From Pyxidicoccus sp. MSG2 (GTDB taxonomy: Bacteria; Myxococcota; Myxococcia; Myxococcales; Myxococcaceae): a stretch of 64,000 nucleotides of DNA. The notes beneath the pieces are model-generated. The model did no database searches. It saw only the letters and a list, made by a program, of their open reading frames with translations, and was not told where the DNA came from. The translations under genes and the position numbers were made by a program. Positions 1-8,495 of the stretch are shown here, piece by piece; position 1 is the first letter of the stretch, and every line of letters begins with the position of its first letter. The stretch is taken from assembly GCF_026626705.1 (NCBI RefSeq), contig NZ_JAPNKC010000001.1:10061001-10125000 (forward strand), in the 5' to 3' direction.

Positions 1-4
1 ACGC

Positions 5-382
5 ATGGACCGGCAGTCGCTCGAAGGGCACCGCCGCATTCTCGGCATCGTCTTCATCGTGATGAACGCGCTCACGCTCCTGGTGGCGCTGGGGTTCGGT
101 GCCTTCGGCCTGGCCATGGGCCAGTTTGGGATGCAGCACGCGTCGGCGGACGAGCGGACTCTTGTGACGGCCGTCCTCGTGGGCGTCACCGGCTGCTTCT
201 TCCTGATGGGGCTGCCGGGCATCATCACCGGAATCGGCCTGCTGAAGCGCCGCCCGTGGTCTCGGACGCTGGCGCTGGTGATGGGTGTTCTCGCCCTTCC
301 CAACGTCCCGCTCGGGACGGCCCTGGGCATCTACACCATCTGGTTCTACACGCAGGTGGGGTCCGACCAGGTCTTCGAATGA
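5..382 (+). CDS. Small four-helix membrane protein, first gene of the che operon visible here
   Basis: 125-residue protein of unknown function. Four hydrophobic stretches are visible (about residues 12-38, 52-76, 84-100 and 102-116), separated by short polar loops such as the RRPW motif near residue 82, so it should be an integral inner-membrane protein. It resembles short uncharacterised membrane proteins and I assign no function. The first ATG is 5 bases into the window, so a start further upstream cannot be excluded. Its TGA overlaps the ATG of the HEAT-repeat gene (ATGA at 379-382), which suggests translational coupling and membership of the chemosensory operon. Confidence 0.7.
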   Translation: MDRQSLEGHRRILGIVFIVMNALTLLVALGFGAFGLAMGQFGMQHASADERTLVTAVLVGVTGCFFLMGLPGIITGIGLLKRRPWSRTLALVMGVLALPNVPLGTALGIYTIWFYTQVGSDQVFE

Positions 383-2355
383 ACCACCTGCCCGAGTTCC
401 CCGCGGAGGAGGCTCGCTACCGCGCGCTCCAGGAGCTGGACCCGCGGACGGCGGGGGCCCTGGAGGTTCTCGTCATCGGGCTGCACGACGAGAGCTGGCG
501 TGTGCGCCACGTGGCGGCCGAGGCCCTCAAGCGGCTGCCCTCCCCGCGTGAGGTGGCCGAGCGCCTCATCCGCGTGCTGGGCGAGCGCGGGGAGACGGGC
601 GCGCGCAACGCGGCGGCGGAGGCGCTGGCGGGCCTGGGCGGCGCGGCGCTGGGGCCGCTGGTGGTGCTGCTGGCGCACCCGGACCCGGACCAGCGCAAGT
701 TCGCGGCGGACATCCTCGGGCAGCTCGGGCAGCGCACCGCGGAGCTGCCGCTGGTGCGGGCGCTGGAGGACCCGGACCTCAACGTGCGGGTGTCCGTGTC
801 GGAGGCGCTGGGGCGGGTGGGCGGTGAGCACTCGGCGCGCGCGCTGGAGGGGCTGCTGTCGGACGCGGAGCCGCTCCTGCGACTGTCCGCGCTGGAGGGG
901 CTCGCGCTCCTGCGCCGCCCGCCGCCGTTGCCGGTGGTGCTGTCGCTGCTGGACGACCCGAGGCTGCAGCGCAGCGCCTTCCGCGTGCTGGGGCTGGTGC
1001 CGCAGGTGGTGGCCACGGAGCGCATCTGCCAGGGGCTGGCGTCGGCGGTGCGCTCGGTGCGCGAGGCGGCGCTGGGCGCGCTGGGCACGCAGGTGGCGCT
1101 GGCGGAGCCGATGCGGCGTGGCGAAATCGAGGCGGTGGTGCGCGTGGCGCTGAGGCGCCTGCCGGACGCGGCGGAGCGGCTGGCCCAGGCGCTGGAGGCC
1201 GAGGACGTGACGGTGCGCTCGGGCGCGCTGGTGTCCGCGGCGGCGCTGGGCGAGGCGTCCCTGGCGCTGCCGGTGGCGGAGGCCGCGCGGGAGGACCGGC
1301 TGCTGCGCGAGGTGCTGAACACGCTGGGCCGGCTGGGGCCGGAGGGCGGGCGCGCGCTGCTGGCCCACATGGCGGACCTGTCCTCGCCGGCCCGGGCGGC
1401 CGCCGCCGAGGCGCTGGTGGACCTGGTGGACGCCGACTCGGTGACGGCGCTGTGCGCGCTGCTGGAGTGGGCGGAGGACGACCTGCGCGCGGTGGTGGTG
1501 CGGGCGCTGGGGCGCACGCGCTCGCCGGAGGCCGTGCCTCCGCTGGTGGACCTGCTGGTGGATTCGTCCCTCGCGGGCGCGGCGACGCGGGCGCTGGGCG
1601 TGCTGGCGGGCAGCAACCGGGCGGCGGTGCTGGCGGCGCTGGAAGCGGCGGTGACGAGTCGGGCGACCTCGGCGGCGGTGGCGGCGCTGGCCCGCGTGGG
1701 CGGTGCGCCCGCGCTGCCCGCGCTGCGGCAACTGGCCCGGGACGCGGAGCCCACCTGGCGCGCGGCGGCGGTGGAGGCCGCGGGCGAGGTGGATGGCACG
1801 GTGGGCCGCGAACTGGCGCGCGCCGCGCTGGCGGACGAGGCGGTGCAGGTGCGTGCCGTCGGGGTGCGTGCCATGGGCCGGCTGGGAGGCCCGGAGGCGG
1901 GTGCGCTGCTGCGGCCCGCGCTGCACGACGAGGACGCCGCCGTGCGCCTGGCCGCGGTGGAGGCGGTGGGCGAGTGCGGGGCGGCGGACCGGGCCGGTGA
2001 CCTGGAAGCGCTGGTGCGACACCCGGACGGCGCGCTGGCGGTGGCGGCGGTGCGCGCGCTGGCGCGGCTGGGCGTGGCGGTGCCCGGGATGCTGCGCGAA
2101 GCGGCGGGCCACCCGGACGCGGAGGTGGTGAAGGCGGCGCTGTCCGCGGGCGCGGTGAGCGAGCAAGGGGTGGCCCTGGCGTTATCGCTCCTGGGGCACC
2201 CGCGCTGGGACGTGCGCGCGGCGGCGGCCCGGGTGCTGGGAGATTCGGGCGGGCCGGAGTGTCTGGCCGCCGCCCGTGGAGCGCTGGAGGCGGAAGCGGA
2301 CGCCCTGGCGCGGCAGACCCTCTCCGACGCGGTGGAGCGCCTGTCCCGGCGCTGA
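379..2355 (+). CDS. HEAT-repeat protein of a chemosensory operon
   Basis: 658-residue soluble protein built almost entirely of HEAT/PBS-lyase-type helical repeats of about 31 residues. Recurrent units read like VRVSVSEALGRVGGEHSARA and VRAVGVRAMGRLGGPEAGA, and at least 15 to 18 can be followed by eye. No catalytic motif is seen. HEAT solenoids are protein-interaction scaffolds. The start at ATG 379 (MNHLPEFPAEEARYRALQ) overlaps the upstream stop codon, and cheR begins 11 bases after this stop, so the protein probably works with the CheR/CheB adaptation enzymes or their receptor array. A longer in-frame start at 256 lies inside the previous gene and was rejected. The region is extremely GC-rich, which creates long false antisense reading frames. 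Confidence 0.88.
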   Translation: MNHLPEFPAEEARYRALQELDPRTAGALEVLVIGLHDESWRVRHVAAEALKRLPSPREVAERLIRVLGERGETGARNAAAEALAGLGGAALGPLVVLLAHPDPDQRKFAADILGQLGQRTAELPLVRALEDPDLNVRVSVSEALGRVGGEHSARALEGLLSDAEPLLRLSALEGLALLRRPPPLPVVLSLLDDPRLQRSAFRVLGLVPQVVATERICQGLASAVRSVREAALGALGTQVALAEPMRRGEIEAVVRVALRRLPDAAERLAQALEAEDVTVRSGALVSAAALGEASLALPVAEAAREDRLLREVLNTLGRLGPEGGRALLAHMADLSSPARAAAAEALVDLVDADSVTALCALLEWAEDDLRAVVVRALGRTRSPEAVPPLVDLLVDSSLAGAATRALGVLAGSNRAAVLAALEAAVTSRATSAAVAALARVGGAPALPALRQLARDAEPTWRAAAVEAAGEVDGTVGRELARAALADEAVQVRAVGVRAMGRLGGPEAGALLRPALHDEDAAVRLAAVEAVGECGAADRAGDLEALVRHPDGALAVAAVRALARLGVAVPGMLREAAGHPDAEVVKAALSAGAVSEQGVALALSLLGHPRWDVRAAAARVLGDSGGPECLAAARGALEAEADALARQTLSDAVERLSRR

Positions 2356-2366
2356 GGAGAGACCGC

Positions 2367-3248
2367 GTGGCTCGCTTCGACGATGGACGCCCGGAGATGA
2401 CGGTGGAGGAGTTCCGGCTCCTCAGGGACCACGTGTACTCGCACTGCGGCATCCTGGTGCACGAGGACATGAAGTTCGTGATGGAGCGCCGGCTGTGGCC
2501 CCGGCTGGAGGCGCTGGGGTTGGCCGACTTCGGCGCCTACCATCGCTACCTGCGCTACGACGCCCAGCGGCACGCGGAGCTGGAGGCGGCCGTCGAGTCG
2601 CTCACCACGCACGAGACGTACTTCTTCCGCGAGCCCTCGCAGCTCAAGGCCTTCTGTGAGGAGTTGCTGCCGCTCCTGGAGAAGCGCAACGGCCGCACGC
2701 GGCGGCTGCGGCTGTGGTCGGCGGGGTGCTCGTCCGGAGAGGAGGCCTACACGCTGGCCATGCTCCTCAAGGACAGCCGCCGCTTCGACGACTGGGACGT
2801 GGAGGTGTACGGCACGGACATCTCCCGCCGCGTGCTGACCATGGCGCGGCGCGCGGAGTACGGGCCGTCCGCGCTGCGCGCCACGTCCGCGGACCTGCTG
2901 GAGCGCCACTTCCTGCCGGCGGGCAACAACCGCGTGCGCGTGCGCGACGAGGTGCGCTCCTGGGTGTCCTTCGGCCACCACAACCTGCTGGACGAGACGG
3001 GCAGCCAGCTGGTGCCGCGCATGGACGTCGTCTTCTGCCGCAACGTGATGATCTACTTCGACCAGTCGGCGCGGCGCCGGGTGCTGCGCATCGTCCGGGA
3101 CAGGCTGGTGCCCGGGGGCTACCTGCTGCTGGGCCACTCGGAGAACCTCTTGAACCTGGGCGCGGACTTCGAGCTGGTGCACCTGCGCGGAGACCTCGTG
3201 TACCGCCGGCCGGAGCTGCCGGGCCTGGCGGGAGGGGAGGGGCGATGA
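2367..3248 (+). CDS. cheR: CheR, chemoreceptor glutamate methyltransferase
   Basis: 293-residue S-adenosylmethionine-dependent methyltransferase that methylates glutamates on methyl-accepting chemotaxis proteins during adaptation. The N-terminal CheR helical domain carries the signature TTHETYFFRE (residues about 74-83). The SAM-binding domain shows LRLWSAGCSSGEEAYTLAM, VEVYGTDIS, DVVFCRNVMIYFD and LVPGGYLLLGHSE. The GTG start at 2367 was chosen because a GGAGAGA ribosome site lies just upstream; ATG 2397 (MTVEEFRLL) is the alternative. There is no fused TPR domain. The stop overlaps the cheB start (ATGA, 3245-3248). Confidence 0.95.
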   Translation: MARFDDGRPEMTVEEFRLLRDHVYSHCGILVHEDMKFVMERRLWPRLEALGLADFGAYHRYLRYDAQRHAELEAAVESLTTHETYFFREPSQLKAFCEELLPLLEKRNGRTRRLRLWSAGCSSGEEAYTLAMLLKDSRRFDDWDVEVYGTDISRRVLTMARRAEYGPSALRATSADLLERHFLPAGNNRVRVRDEVRSWVSFGHHNLLDETGSQLVPRMDVVFCRNVMIYFDQSARRRVLRIVRDRLVPGGYLLLGHSENLLNLGADFELVHLRGDLVYRRPELPGLAGGEGR

Positions 3249-4282
3249 GCGCGCAGGACTCCATCTCCGTGCTCGTCATCGACGACTCGGCGCACAACCG
3301 CCACACCCTCACCACGCTGCTGGAGTCCGCCCCCGACGTGCGCGTGCTGGACCGCGCTGCCGACGGCGAGGAGGGGCTGAAGAAGGTCCTGGAGCTGAAG
3401 CCGGACGTGGTGACGCTGGATTTGGAGATGCCGAAGCTGGGGGGCTACACCTTCCTGCGGCTGCTGATGCGCACGGTGCCCACGCCCGTCATCGTCATCT
3501 CCAGCTACTCGCACAAGTCGGACGTGTTCAAGGCGCTGGAGCTGGGGGCCTTCGACTTCATCGCCAAGCCGCCGCGAAGCACGCGCGAGGCGCTGGACGG
3601 GCTGCGCAACGAGCTGCTCGACAAGGTGCGGGCGGCGCGGCACGTGCGGCCCGGCCAGCGGCACGCGGCGCCGGGCGCGCGGGCCATGGCGGTGGCGGGC
3701 GAACTGCCGCTGGTGGTGGCGGTGGGCGCGTCCACGGGTGGGCCGCCCGCGGTGCAGCGGCTGCTGGAAGGGCTGGCCTCGGAGCCGACGCCGTGCGTGC
3801 TGGTGAGCCAGCACATGCCCTCGCAATTCACGCGGGCCTTCGCCGAGCGACTGGACCGCATCGGCCCCTTCACGGTGACGGAGGCGTGCGACGGAGACGT
3901 GGTGCAGCCGGGGCACGTGTACATCGCCCCGGGCGGGCGGCACATGGTGGTGGCCGAGCGCGGCACGAAGCTGGAGCTGCACACGCCGCCGCCCACGCCG
4001 CTGGACAAGTACGCGCCGAGCGTGGACCGCCTCTTCACCAGCGTGGCGCAGGTGCTCGGTCCGCGCGCGCTCGCGGTGGTGCTGACGGGCATGGGCGCGG
4101 ACGGCGCGGAGGGCGCGCGCGAGGTGGCCCGCGTGGGCGGCGAGGTCTGGGCCGAGTCCGAGGAGACGGCGGTCGTGTTCGGCATGCCGGGCGAGGCCAT
4201 CGCCACCGGAGCGGTGAAGCGGGTGCTGCGGCTGGGGGAGATGGGCCCCGCGCTGGCGGCCCTGGCCAAGCGCAAGCGGTAG
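3245..4282 (+). CDS. cheB: CheB, chemoreceptor methylesterase/deamidase
   Basis: 345-residue two-domain response regulator that removes methyl groups from chemoreceptors and opposes CheR. The receiver domain (about residues 8-125) has the acidic pair D13/D14, phospho-acceptor D59 in VVTLDLEMP, and K108. The C-terminal methylesterase domain (about 155-340) has the full triad S163 (GASTGG), H190 (SQHMP) and D286 (TGMGADG). It is translationally coupled to cheR by an ATGA overlap. A 7-bp hairpin follows the stop codon, so the operon may end here. Confidence 0.95.
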   Translation: MSAQDSISVLVIDDSAHNRHTLTTLLESAPDVRVLDRAADGEEGLKKVLELKPDVVTLDLEMPKLGGYTFLRLLMRTVPTPVIVISSYSHKSDVFKALELGAFDFIAKPPRSTREALDGLRNELLDKVRAARHVRPGQRHAAPGARAMAVAGELPLVVAVGASTGGPPAVQRLLEGLASEPTPCVLVSQHMPSQFTRAFAERLDRIGPFTVTEACDGDVVQPGHVYIAPGGRHMVVAERGTKLELHTPPPTPLDKYAPSVDRLFTSVAQVLGPRALAVVLTGMGADGAEGAREVARVGGEVWAESEETAVVFGMPGEAIATGAVKRVLRLGEMGPALAALAKRKR

Positions 4283-4287
4283 CGGCC

Positions 4288-4311
4288 CGCCACTTTTTCA
4301 ACGGAGTGGCG
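4288..4311 (+). terminator. Hairpin after cheB
   Basis: A perfect 7-bp inverted repeat, CGCCACT (4288-4294) and AGTGGCG (4305-4311), with a 10-base loop lies 5 bases after the cheB stop. There is no T-run after it on the plus strand, so it is only a weak terminator candidate. Confidence 0.3.
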
Positions 4312-4326
4312 AAAGTCCTGGAACCC

Positions 4327-4425
4327 GGAGTGTCTCCCGGAAGTCCGGAATCGAAGCAGGGAGTGTCGGCCGGAGGGCCGGACACGGTTCGGGGAGTGTC
4401 GGCCGGAAGGCCTGACAGGGCTCTG
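4327..4425. repeat. Three tandem 33-bp repeats
   Basis: The motif GGAGTGTC recurs at 4327, 4360 and 4393, exactly 33 bases apart. Each copy continues into a GC-rich dyad (CCGGAAGTCCGG, GGCCGGAGGGCCGG, GGCCGGAAGGCC). The array lies in the non-coding 229-base gap between cheB and the response-regulator gene. Its period is a multiple of three, yet no gene fits there, so I read it as an intergenic repeat able to form small hairpins. Confidence 0.75.
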
Positions 4426-4511
4426 GAAATCGGGCTGGCGGACAGGGCTCCCCGCGGGGCTGGTGCTTCCTCGCCGTGGCCGAATGGCCCGGGTGGTAGT
4501 CTTCTGGGGTC

Positions 4512-4892
4512 ATGACGCAGCAGATCCGAGCGCTGGTGGTGGACGACTCGCAGGCGATGCGGCGCAGCATCATGTACGCCCTGCAGCGCATCAGCGGCAT
4601 GGTCTGCACGGAGGCCCAGGACGGGGCGGACGGACTGAAGAAGCTGACACAGGGCCAGTTCGACGTGGTGCTGACGGACATCAACATGCCGCTGATGGAC
4701 GGGCTCAAGCTCATCAGCCACATCCGCCGGGCGACGGACCACCGGCACGTGCCCATCGTCGTCATCACCACGGAGAGCGCGGCGGCGGACCGCGAGCGGG
4801 CGATGAAGCTGGGAGCCAGCGCGTACCTGGTGAAACCCGTGCAGGCGAAGGTGGTGATGGATACCGTTCGGGACGTGCTGAAGCTGGACTGA
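4512..4892 (+). CDS. CheY-like single-domain response regulator
   Basis: 126-residue stand-alone receiver domain. It has the acidic pair D11/D12 (VVDDSQAMRR), phospho-acceptor D56 in VVLTDINMP, conserved T87 (VITTES) and K108 (YLVKP), so it should be phosphorylated by a CheA-type kinase or another histidine kinase. There is no output domain, hence it acts by protein interaction. The repeat-bearing gap from cheB suggests its own promoter. It is followed 14 bases later by an ABC transporter gene, which may be co-transcribed without sharing a function. Confidence 0.93.
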   Translation: MTQQIRALVVDDSQAMRRSIMYALQRISGMVCTEAQDGADGLKKLTQGQFDVVLTDINMPLMDGLKLISHIRRATDHRHVPIVVITTESAAADRERAMKLGASAYLVKPVQAKVVMDTVRDVLKLD

Positions 4893-4906
4893 GGGCCGCC
4901 CCGCGA

Positions 4907-5668
4907 ATGGATGCCGTTCTGGAAGTGGACGGGCTGGAGAAGGTCTACGGCGACGTGAAGGCCGTGAGAGGGCTCTCCTTCGCGGTGGCTCCGGGCGAGG
5001 TGCTCGGCCTGGTGGGGCCCAACGGCGCGGGGAAGACGTCCACCCTGCGGTGCCTCGCGGGCATCCTGCCTCCCAGCGCGGGTCGCGTCGTGGTGGCGGG
5101 GCACGACCTGAGACAGCAGACGGTGGAGGCGAAGCGCGCGCTGGCCTTCCTCCCGGACGAGCCGCGCTTCTTCGAGTACCTCACCGTGTGGGAGCACCTG
5201 AACTTCACCGCGCGGCTCTACGGGGTGGAGGACTGGGAGGCGCGCGGCCGGGCGCTGCTGGAGGAGATGGAGCTGTCCGGCAAGGAGAAGTCGCTGCCGG
5301 GCGAGCTGTCGCGAGGCATGAAGCAGAAGCTGTCCATCGCCTGCGGCTTCCTGCACTCGCCGAAGCTCATCCTGCTGGACGAGCCGCTCACGGGACTGGA
5401 CCCCATCGGCATCCGGCGGATGAAGGCCTCGCTGCGGCGCCGGGCGGAGGAGGGCGCGGCGCTGGTGCTGTCCTCGCACCTGCTGCCGCTGGTGGAGGAG
5501 TTGTGTCACCGCCTCCTGGTGATTGCCGGCGGCCGGGCGGTGGCGCTGGGCACGCTGCCGGAGATTCGCGCGCGGCTCAGCGGCCCGGAGGCGGAGGGCG
5601 CGTCGCTGGAGGAGCTCTTCATCCGCATCACCAGCGCGGCGGCGGAGCCCGGGACGCCCTCGCCGTGA
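4907..5668 (+). CDS. ABC transporter ATP-binding protein
   Basis: 253-residue nucleotide-binding subunit of an ABC-2 type exporter. The Walker A motif is GPNGAGKT (37-44), the signature LSRGMKQK, Walker B LILLDEPLTGLDP, and the switch histidine lies in SSHLL. The signature departs from LSGGQ in the way common in CcmA/NatA-type exporter ATPases. ATG 4907 (MDAVLEVDGLEKVYG) was chosen because it starts directly at the domain; the overlapping ATG at 4911 is out of frame. The stop overlaps the GTG start of the permease (GTGA), so the pair forms one transporter. The substrate is unknown. Confidence 0.93.
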   Translation: MDAVLEVDGLEKVYGDVKAVRGLSFAVAPGEVLGLVGPNGAGKTSTLRCLAGILPPSAGRVVVAGHDLRQQTVEAKRALAFLPDEPRFFEYLTVWEHLNFTARLYGVEDWEARGRALLEEMELSGKEKSLPGELSRGMKQKLSIACGFLHSPKLILLDEPLTGLDPIGIRRMKASLRRRAEEGAALVLSSHLLPLVEELCHRLLVIAGGRAVALGTLPEIRARLSGPEAEGASLEELFIRITSAAAEPGTPSP

Positions 5669-7392
5669 GCTTTCCGCGCGCGGTGCTGTTCCTGTGGACC
5701 GTGTCGCTGCGCAACCGCGTGTGGCGGCAGCTCGCGCGGCTGCGGCGGCCGCGCTACCTGCTGGGCGCGCTGGTGGGGCTGGTATACCTGTACTCCGTCC
5801 TCGCCCGGGGCCTGGGCGTCCGGGGGCTGGGGGGCATGTCCGGGAGCGCGAGGCTGTTCGCGGAGCTGTCGCTGGTGGGCTCGGCGCTGGGGACGGTGTT
5901 CGCCGCGTGGGTGCTGGGGAGGGACCAGCCGTCGCTGACCTTCTCGGAGACGGAGGTGGTGCAGCTGTTCCCCGCGCCCGTCACGCGGCGCGCGCTGCTG
6001 CACTACAAGCTGGTGCGCGGCCTGCTGGGGGCGACGGTGGGCGCGCTGTTCGCCACGGTGTTCATCGGCCGGGTGGTGAGCGGCACGCCGGTGCTCTTCT
6101 TCCTGGGCGCCAGCCTGGCGCTGGGGACGCTGTACCTGCACACGACGGCGGCGTCCTTCACGCGCACGCGGCTGGCGGCCCGTGGCGGCTGGGGCCTGGT
6201 GGTGCGCTGGGGCGGGGTGACGCTGGTGCTGGTGGCCGTGGCCCTGGCGGTGCTCGGAGCCCTTCGCGCGCATCCCTTCCCGGAGGAGGTCTCCTCGTCG
6301 AGAGATTTGCGCACGTGGCTGCAGGTGCTGGTGGCGTCGCCGGGCCTGGACGCGGTGCTGTGGCCGGGGCGGCTGCTGGTGGGGCCGTCGCTGGCGGGGG
6401 ACGTCGGTGGCTTCCTCCGTGCGCTGCCTCCGGTGCTGGCGCTGGCCGTGACGCACTATGGCTGGGTGATGCTGGTGGAGGTGCCCTTCGAGGAGACGGC
6501 GGTGGTGCGGGCGGAGTCGCGCGCCCGGGAGCGGGCGCTGCGCGCGTCGGGGCAGCGGGCGCGGACGGGCACCTTCACCCTGCGCAAGCCGCCCTTCCGG
6601 CTGGCGGCGCGTGGGCGGCCGGAGGTGGCGCTCGTCTGGAAGAACCTCGTGGCCCGCAAGCGCATGGCGGGTGGCGTGGTGAGCTTCGTCCTCTTCATCG
6701 TGTTCGGCGGCGCCATCGCCGCGATGATGGGGGATGCGCGCCTCTTCACGGACACGCGGGAGGTGGTGGGGCCCCTGGCGATGACGCTGGCGGTGATGCT
6801 GACGGTGGTGGGCCCGAGCGCCTTCCGCATGGACCTGCGGATGGACCTGCCGAAGCTGGACCTGCTGCGGACCCTGCCATTGACGGGGCGGCAGGTGGTG
6901 GGCGCGGAATTGCTGGCGTCCGCACTGTCGCTGGGCGCCTTCCAGCTCGCGCTGCTGGCGGTGGCGCTGTTGATGGGGCCGGGAACGGAAGCGTCGCTGC
7001 TGAGCGACTGGTGGTGGCCCGTGGCGCTGTCGCTGGTGGTGCTCCTGCCCTCCCTGTCGCTGGCGGGCCTCTTCGTGCAGAACGCGGCGGTGGTGCTGTT
7101 CCCCGCGTGGGTGCCGGCGGACACGGGCACGCGGGTGCGCGGCCTGGAGGCCATGGGCCAGCGGTTGCTGACGCTGCTGGGTACGCTGGTGGTGACGCTG
7201 GCGGGGCTGGTGCCGGCGACGCTGGCGGCGCTGCTGGTGGGGCTGCCGCTGTACTCCGTGCTGGGGCCGTGGACCGTCCCCCCGGCGGCCCTGGCCGCGG
7301 CGGGCGTGCTGGTGGGGGAGGTGTGGCTGGGCGTCGTGGCTCTGGGCCGTGCCTTCGAGCGCCTGGACGTGTCCGAGGACCGACCGGAGTAG
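5665..7392 (+). CDS. ABC-2 type transporter permease
   Basis: 575-residue polytopic membrane protein encoded directly after its ATPase, with a GTG start overlapping the ATPase stop. Many hydrophobic segments are visible: two near the N-terminus (residues about 30-75), a pair near 110-150, one near 190, several around 335-400 and a C-terminal cluster from about 415 to 560, with a basic loop between (RARERALRASGQRARTG). The organisation fits the large exporter permeases that pair with NatA-like ATPases. The exported substrate cannot be inferred. Residues 300-330 look cytoplasmic. Confidence 0.85.
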   Translation: MSFPRAVLFLWTVSLRNRVWRQLARLRRPRYLLGALVGLVYLYSVLARGLGVRGLGGMSGSARLFAELSLVGSALGTVFAAWVLGRDQPSLTFSETEVVQLFPAPVTRRALLHYKLVRGLLGATVGALFATVFIGRVVSGTPVLFFLGASLALGTLYLHTTAASFTRTRLAARGGWGLVVRWGGVTLVLVAVALAVLGALRAHPFPEEVSSSRDLRTWLQVLVASPGLDAVLWPGRLLVGPSLAGDVGGFLRALPPVLALAVTHYGWVMLVEVPFEETAVVRAESRARERALRASGQRARTGTFTLRKPPFRLAARGRPEVALVWKNLVARKRMAGGVVSFVLFIVFGGAIAAMMGDARLFTDTREVVGPLAMTLAVMLTVVGPSAFRMDLRMDLPKLDLLRTLPLTGRQVVGAELLASALSLGAFQLALLAVALLMGPGTEASLLSDWWWPVALSLVVLLPSLSLAGLFVQNAAVVLFPAWVPADTGTRVRGLEAMGQRLLTLLGTLVVTLAGLVPATLAALLVGLPLYSVLGPWTVPPAALAAAGVLVGEVWLGVVALGRAFERLDVSEDRPE

Positions 7393-7486
7393 GGCGCCCG
7401 CCGTCGGCTCGTGGACGCTCGCGTGCTTTCGCTCGCCGTTCCCCCGCGCGCGGATTATCCGAGCCGCGACCGGGGAGGATGCACGC

Positions 7487-8374
7487 ATGAAGGTTGGATT
7501 CATTGGACTGGGCAACATGGGCCTGCCCATGGCGAAGAACCTGCTGGCGGCGGGGCACGAGCTGTCGGTGTGGAACCGCACGCAGGCCAAGGCCGGGCCG
7601 CTGCGCGAGAAGGGCGCGCGCGTGGCCAGCACTCCCGCCGAAGCCGCGCGCGGCGCGGAAGTGGTCTTCAGCATGCTCGCGGACGACCGCGCCGTGCAGG
7701 ACGCCATCCTCGGGAAGGACGGCGTGCACGTGGGGCTGGGGAAGGGCGCCATCCACGTCTCGTCGAGCACCATCTCCGTGGCCCTCTCCGAACGCCTGAC
7801 GGAGGCCCACGCGAGCGCGGGGCAGGGCTACGTGGCCGCGCCGGTGTTCGGCCGTCCCGAGGCCGCGGACGCGAAGCAGCTCTGGGTCGTCACCGCCGGC
7901 CCGAAGGCGGACGTGGAGCGTTGCCGGCCGCTGCTGGAGGCCGTGGGGCGCGGCCTCACCGTGCTGGGCGAGAAGCCCTCCGCCGCCAACGTGGTGAAGC
8001 TGTCGGGCAACTTCCTCATCGCGTCCATGATGGAGGCGCTCGGCGAGGCCTTCGCCCTCACGCGCAAGTCCGGCATCGAGCCGAAGGTCTTCCTGGAGGT
8101 CTTCCAGTCCGTCTTCGCGCGCTCGCCCATCTTCGAGCGCTACGCGCAGCTCATCGCCGAGGAGAAGTACTCCCCCGCGGGCTTCCCCATGAAGCTGGGC
8201 CTCAAGGACGTGGGGCTGGTGCTGGACGCCGGCCGCGGCGCCGAGGTGCCCATGCCCCTGGCGAGCCTCCTGAGGGACCAGTACCTCGGCGGCGTCGCGC
8301 AGGGACACGGTGACCTGGACTGGTCCGCGCTGGGGGCGCTCGTGGCGGAGCGCTCGGGCTTGAAGAAGCGCTGA
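7487..8374 (+). CDS. NAD(P)-dependent oxidoreductase, beta-hydroxyacid dehydrogenase family
   Basis: 295-residue enzyme of the 3-hydroxyisobutyrate dehydrogenase/GLYR1 family. The Rossmann motif GLGNMG (7-12) starts the protein, a serine-rich substrate loop VSSSTIS follows at 91-97, and the catalytic lysine K171 lies in NVVKLSGNF. The C-terminal all-helical domain completes the family length. It would oxidise a short-chain hydroxyacid or reduce a semialdehyde; the exact substrate (hydroxyisobutyrate, glyoxylate or succinic semialdehyde) cannot be told. ATG 7487 is preceded by GGGGAGG. The 94-base gap from the permease gene suggests a separate transcript. Confidence 0.9.
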   Translation: MKVGFIGLGNMGLPMAKNLLAAGHELSVWNRTQAKAGPLREKGARVASTPAEAARGAEVVFSMLADDRAVQDAILGKDGVHVGLGKGAIHVSSSTISVALSERLTEAHASAGQGYVAAPVFGRPEAADAKQLWVVTAGPKADVERCRPLLEAVGRGLTVLGEKPSAANVVKLSGNFLIASMMEALGEAFALTRKSGIEPKVFLEVFQSVFARSPIFERYAQLIAEEKYSPAGFPMKLGLKDVGLVLDAGRGAEVPMPLASLLRDQYLGGVAQGHGDLDWSALGALVAERSGLKKR

Positions 8375-8495
8375 CCTGGGGCGCCGCGGACGCAAGCCTC
8401 TGTAAGCCCGAGGACGTCGCCGTGAGCGATGAATGCGTCTATGTATTGCGCGCGCGAGCGCCCGTCGTGTTCTCCTGTGTCAGGGGAGGGGACCG

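Noticed and set aside
346..3182. Long antisense open frames across the HEAT-repeat and cheR genes (up to 921 codons)
   Set aside because: They are Arg/Ala/His/Pro/Ser-rich shadows caused by very high GC at third codon positions and show no family motifs.
4298..5509. Minus-strand frame translating the 33-bp repeats as 11-residue peptide repeats
   Set aside because: It runs antisense through the response-regulator and ABC genes; the repeat period being a multiple of 3 keeps the frame open by chance.
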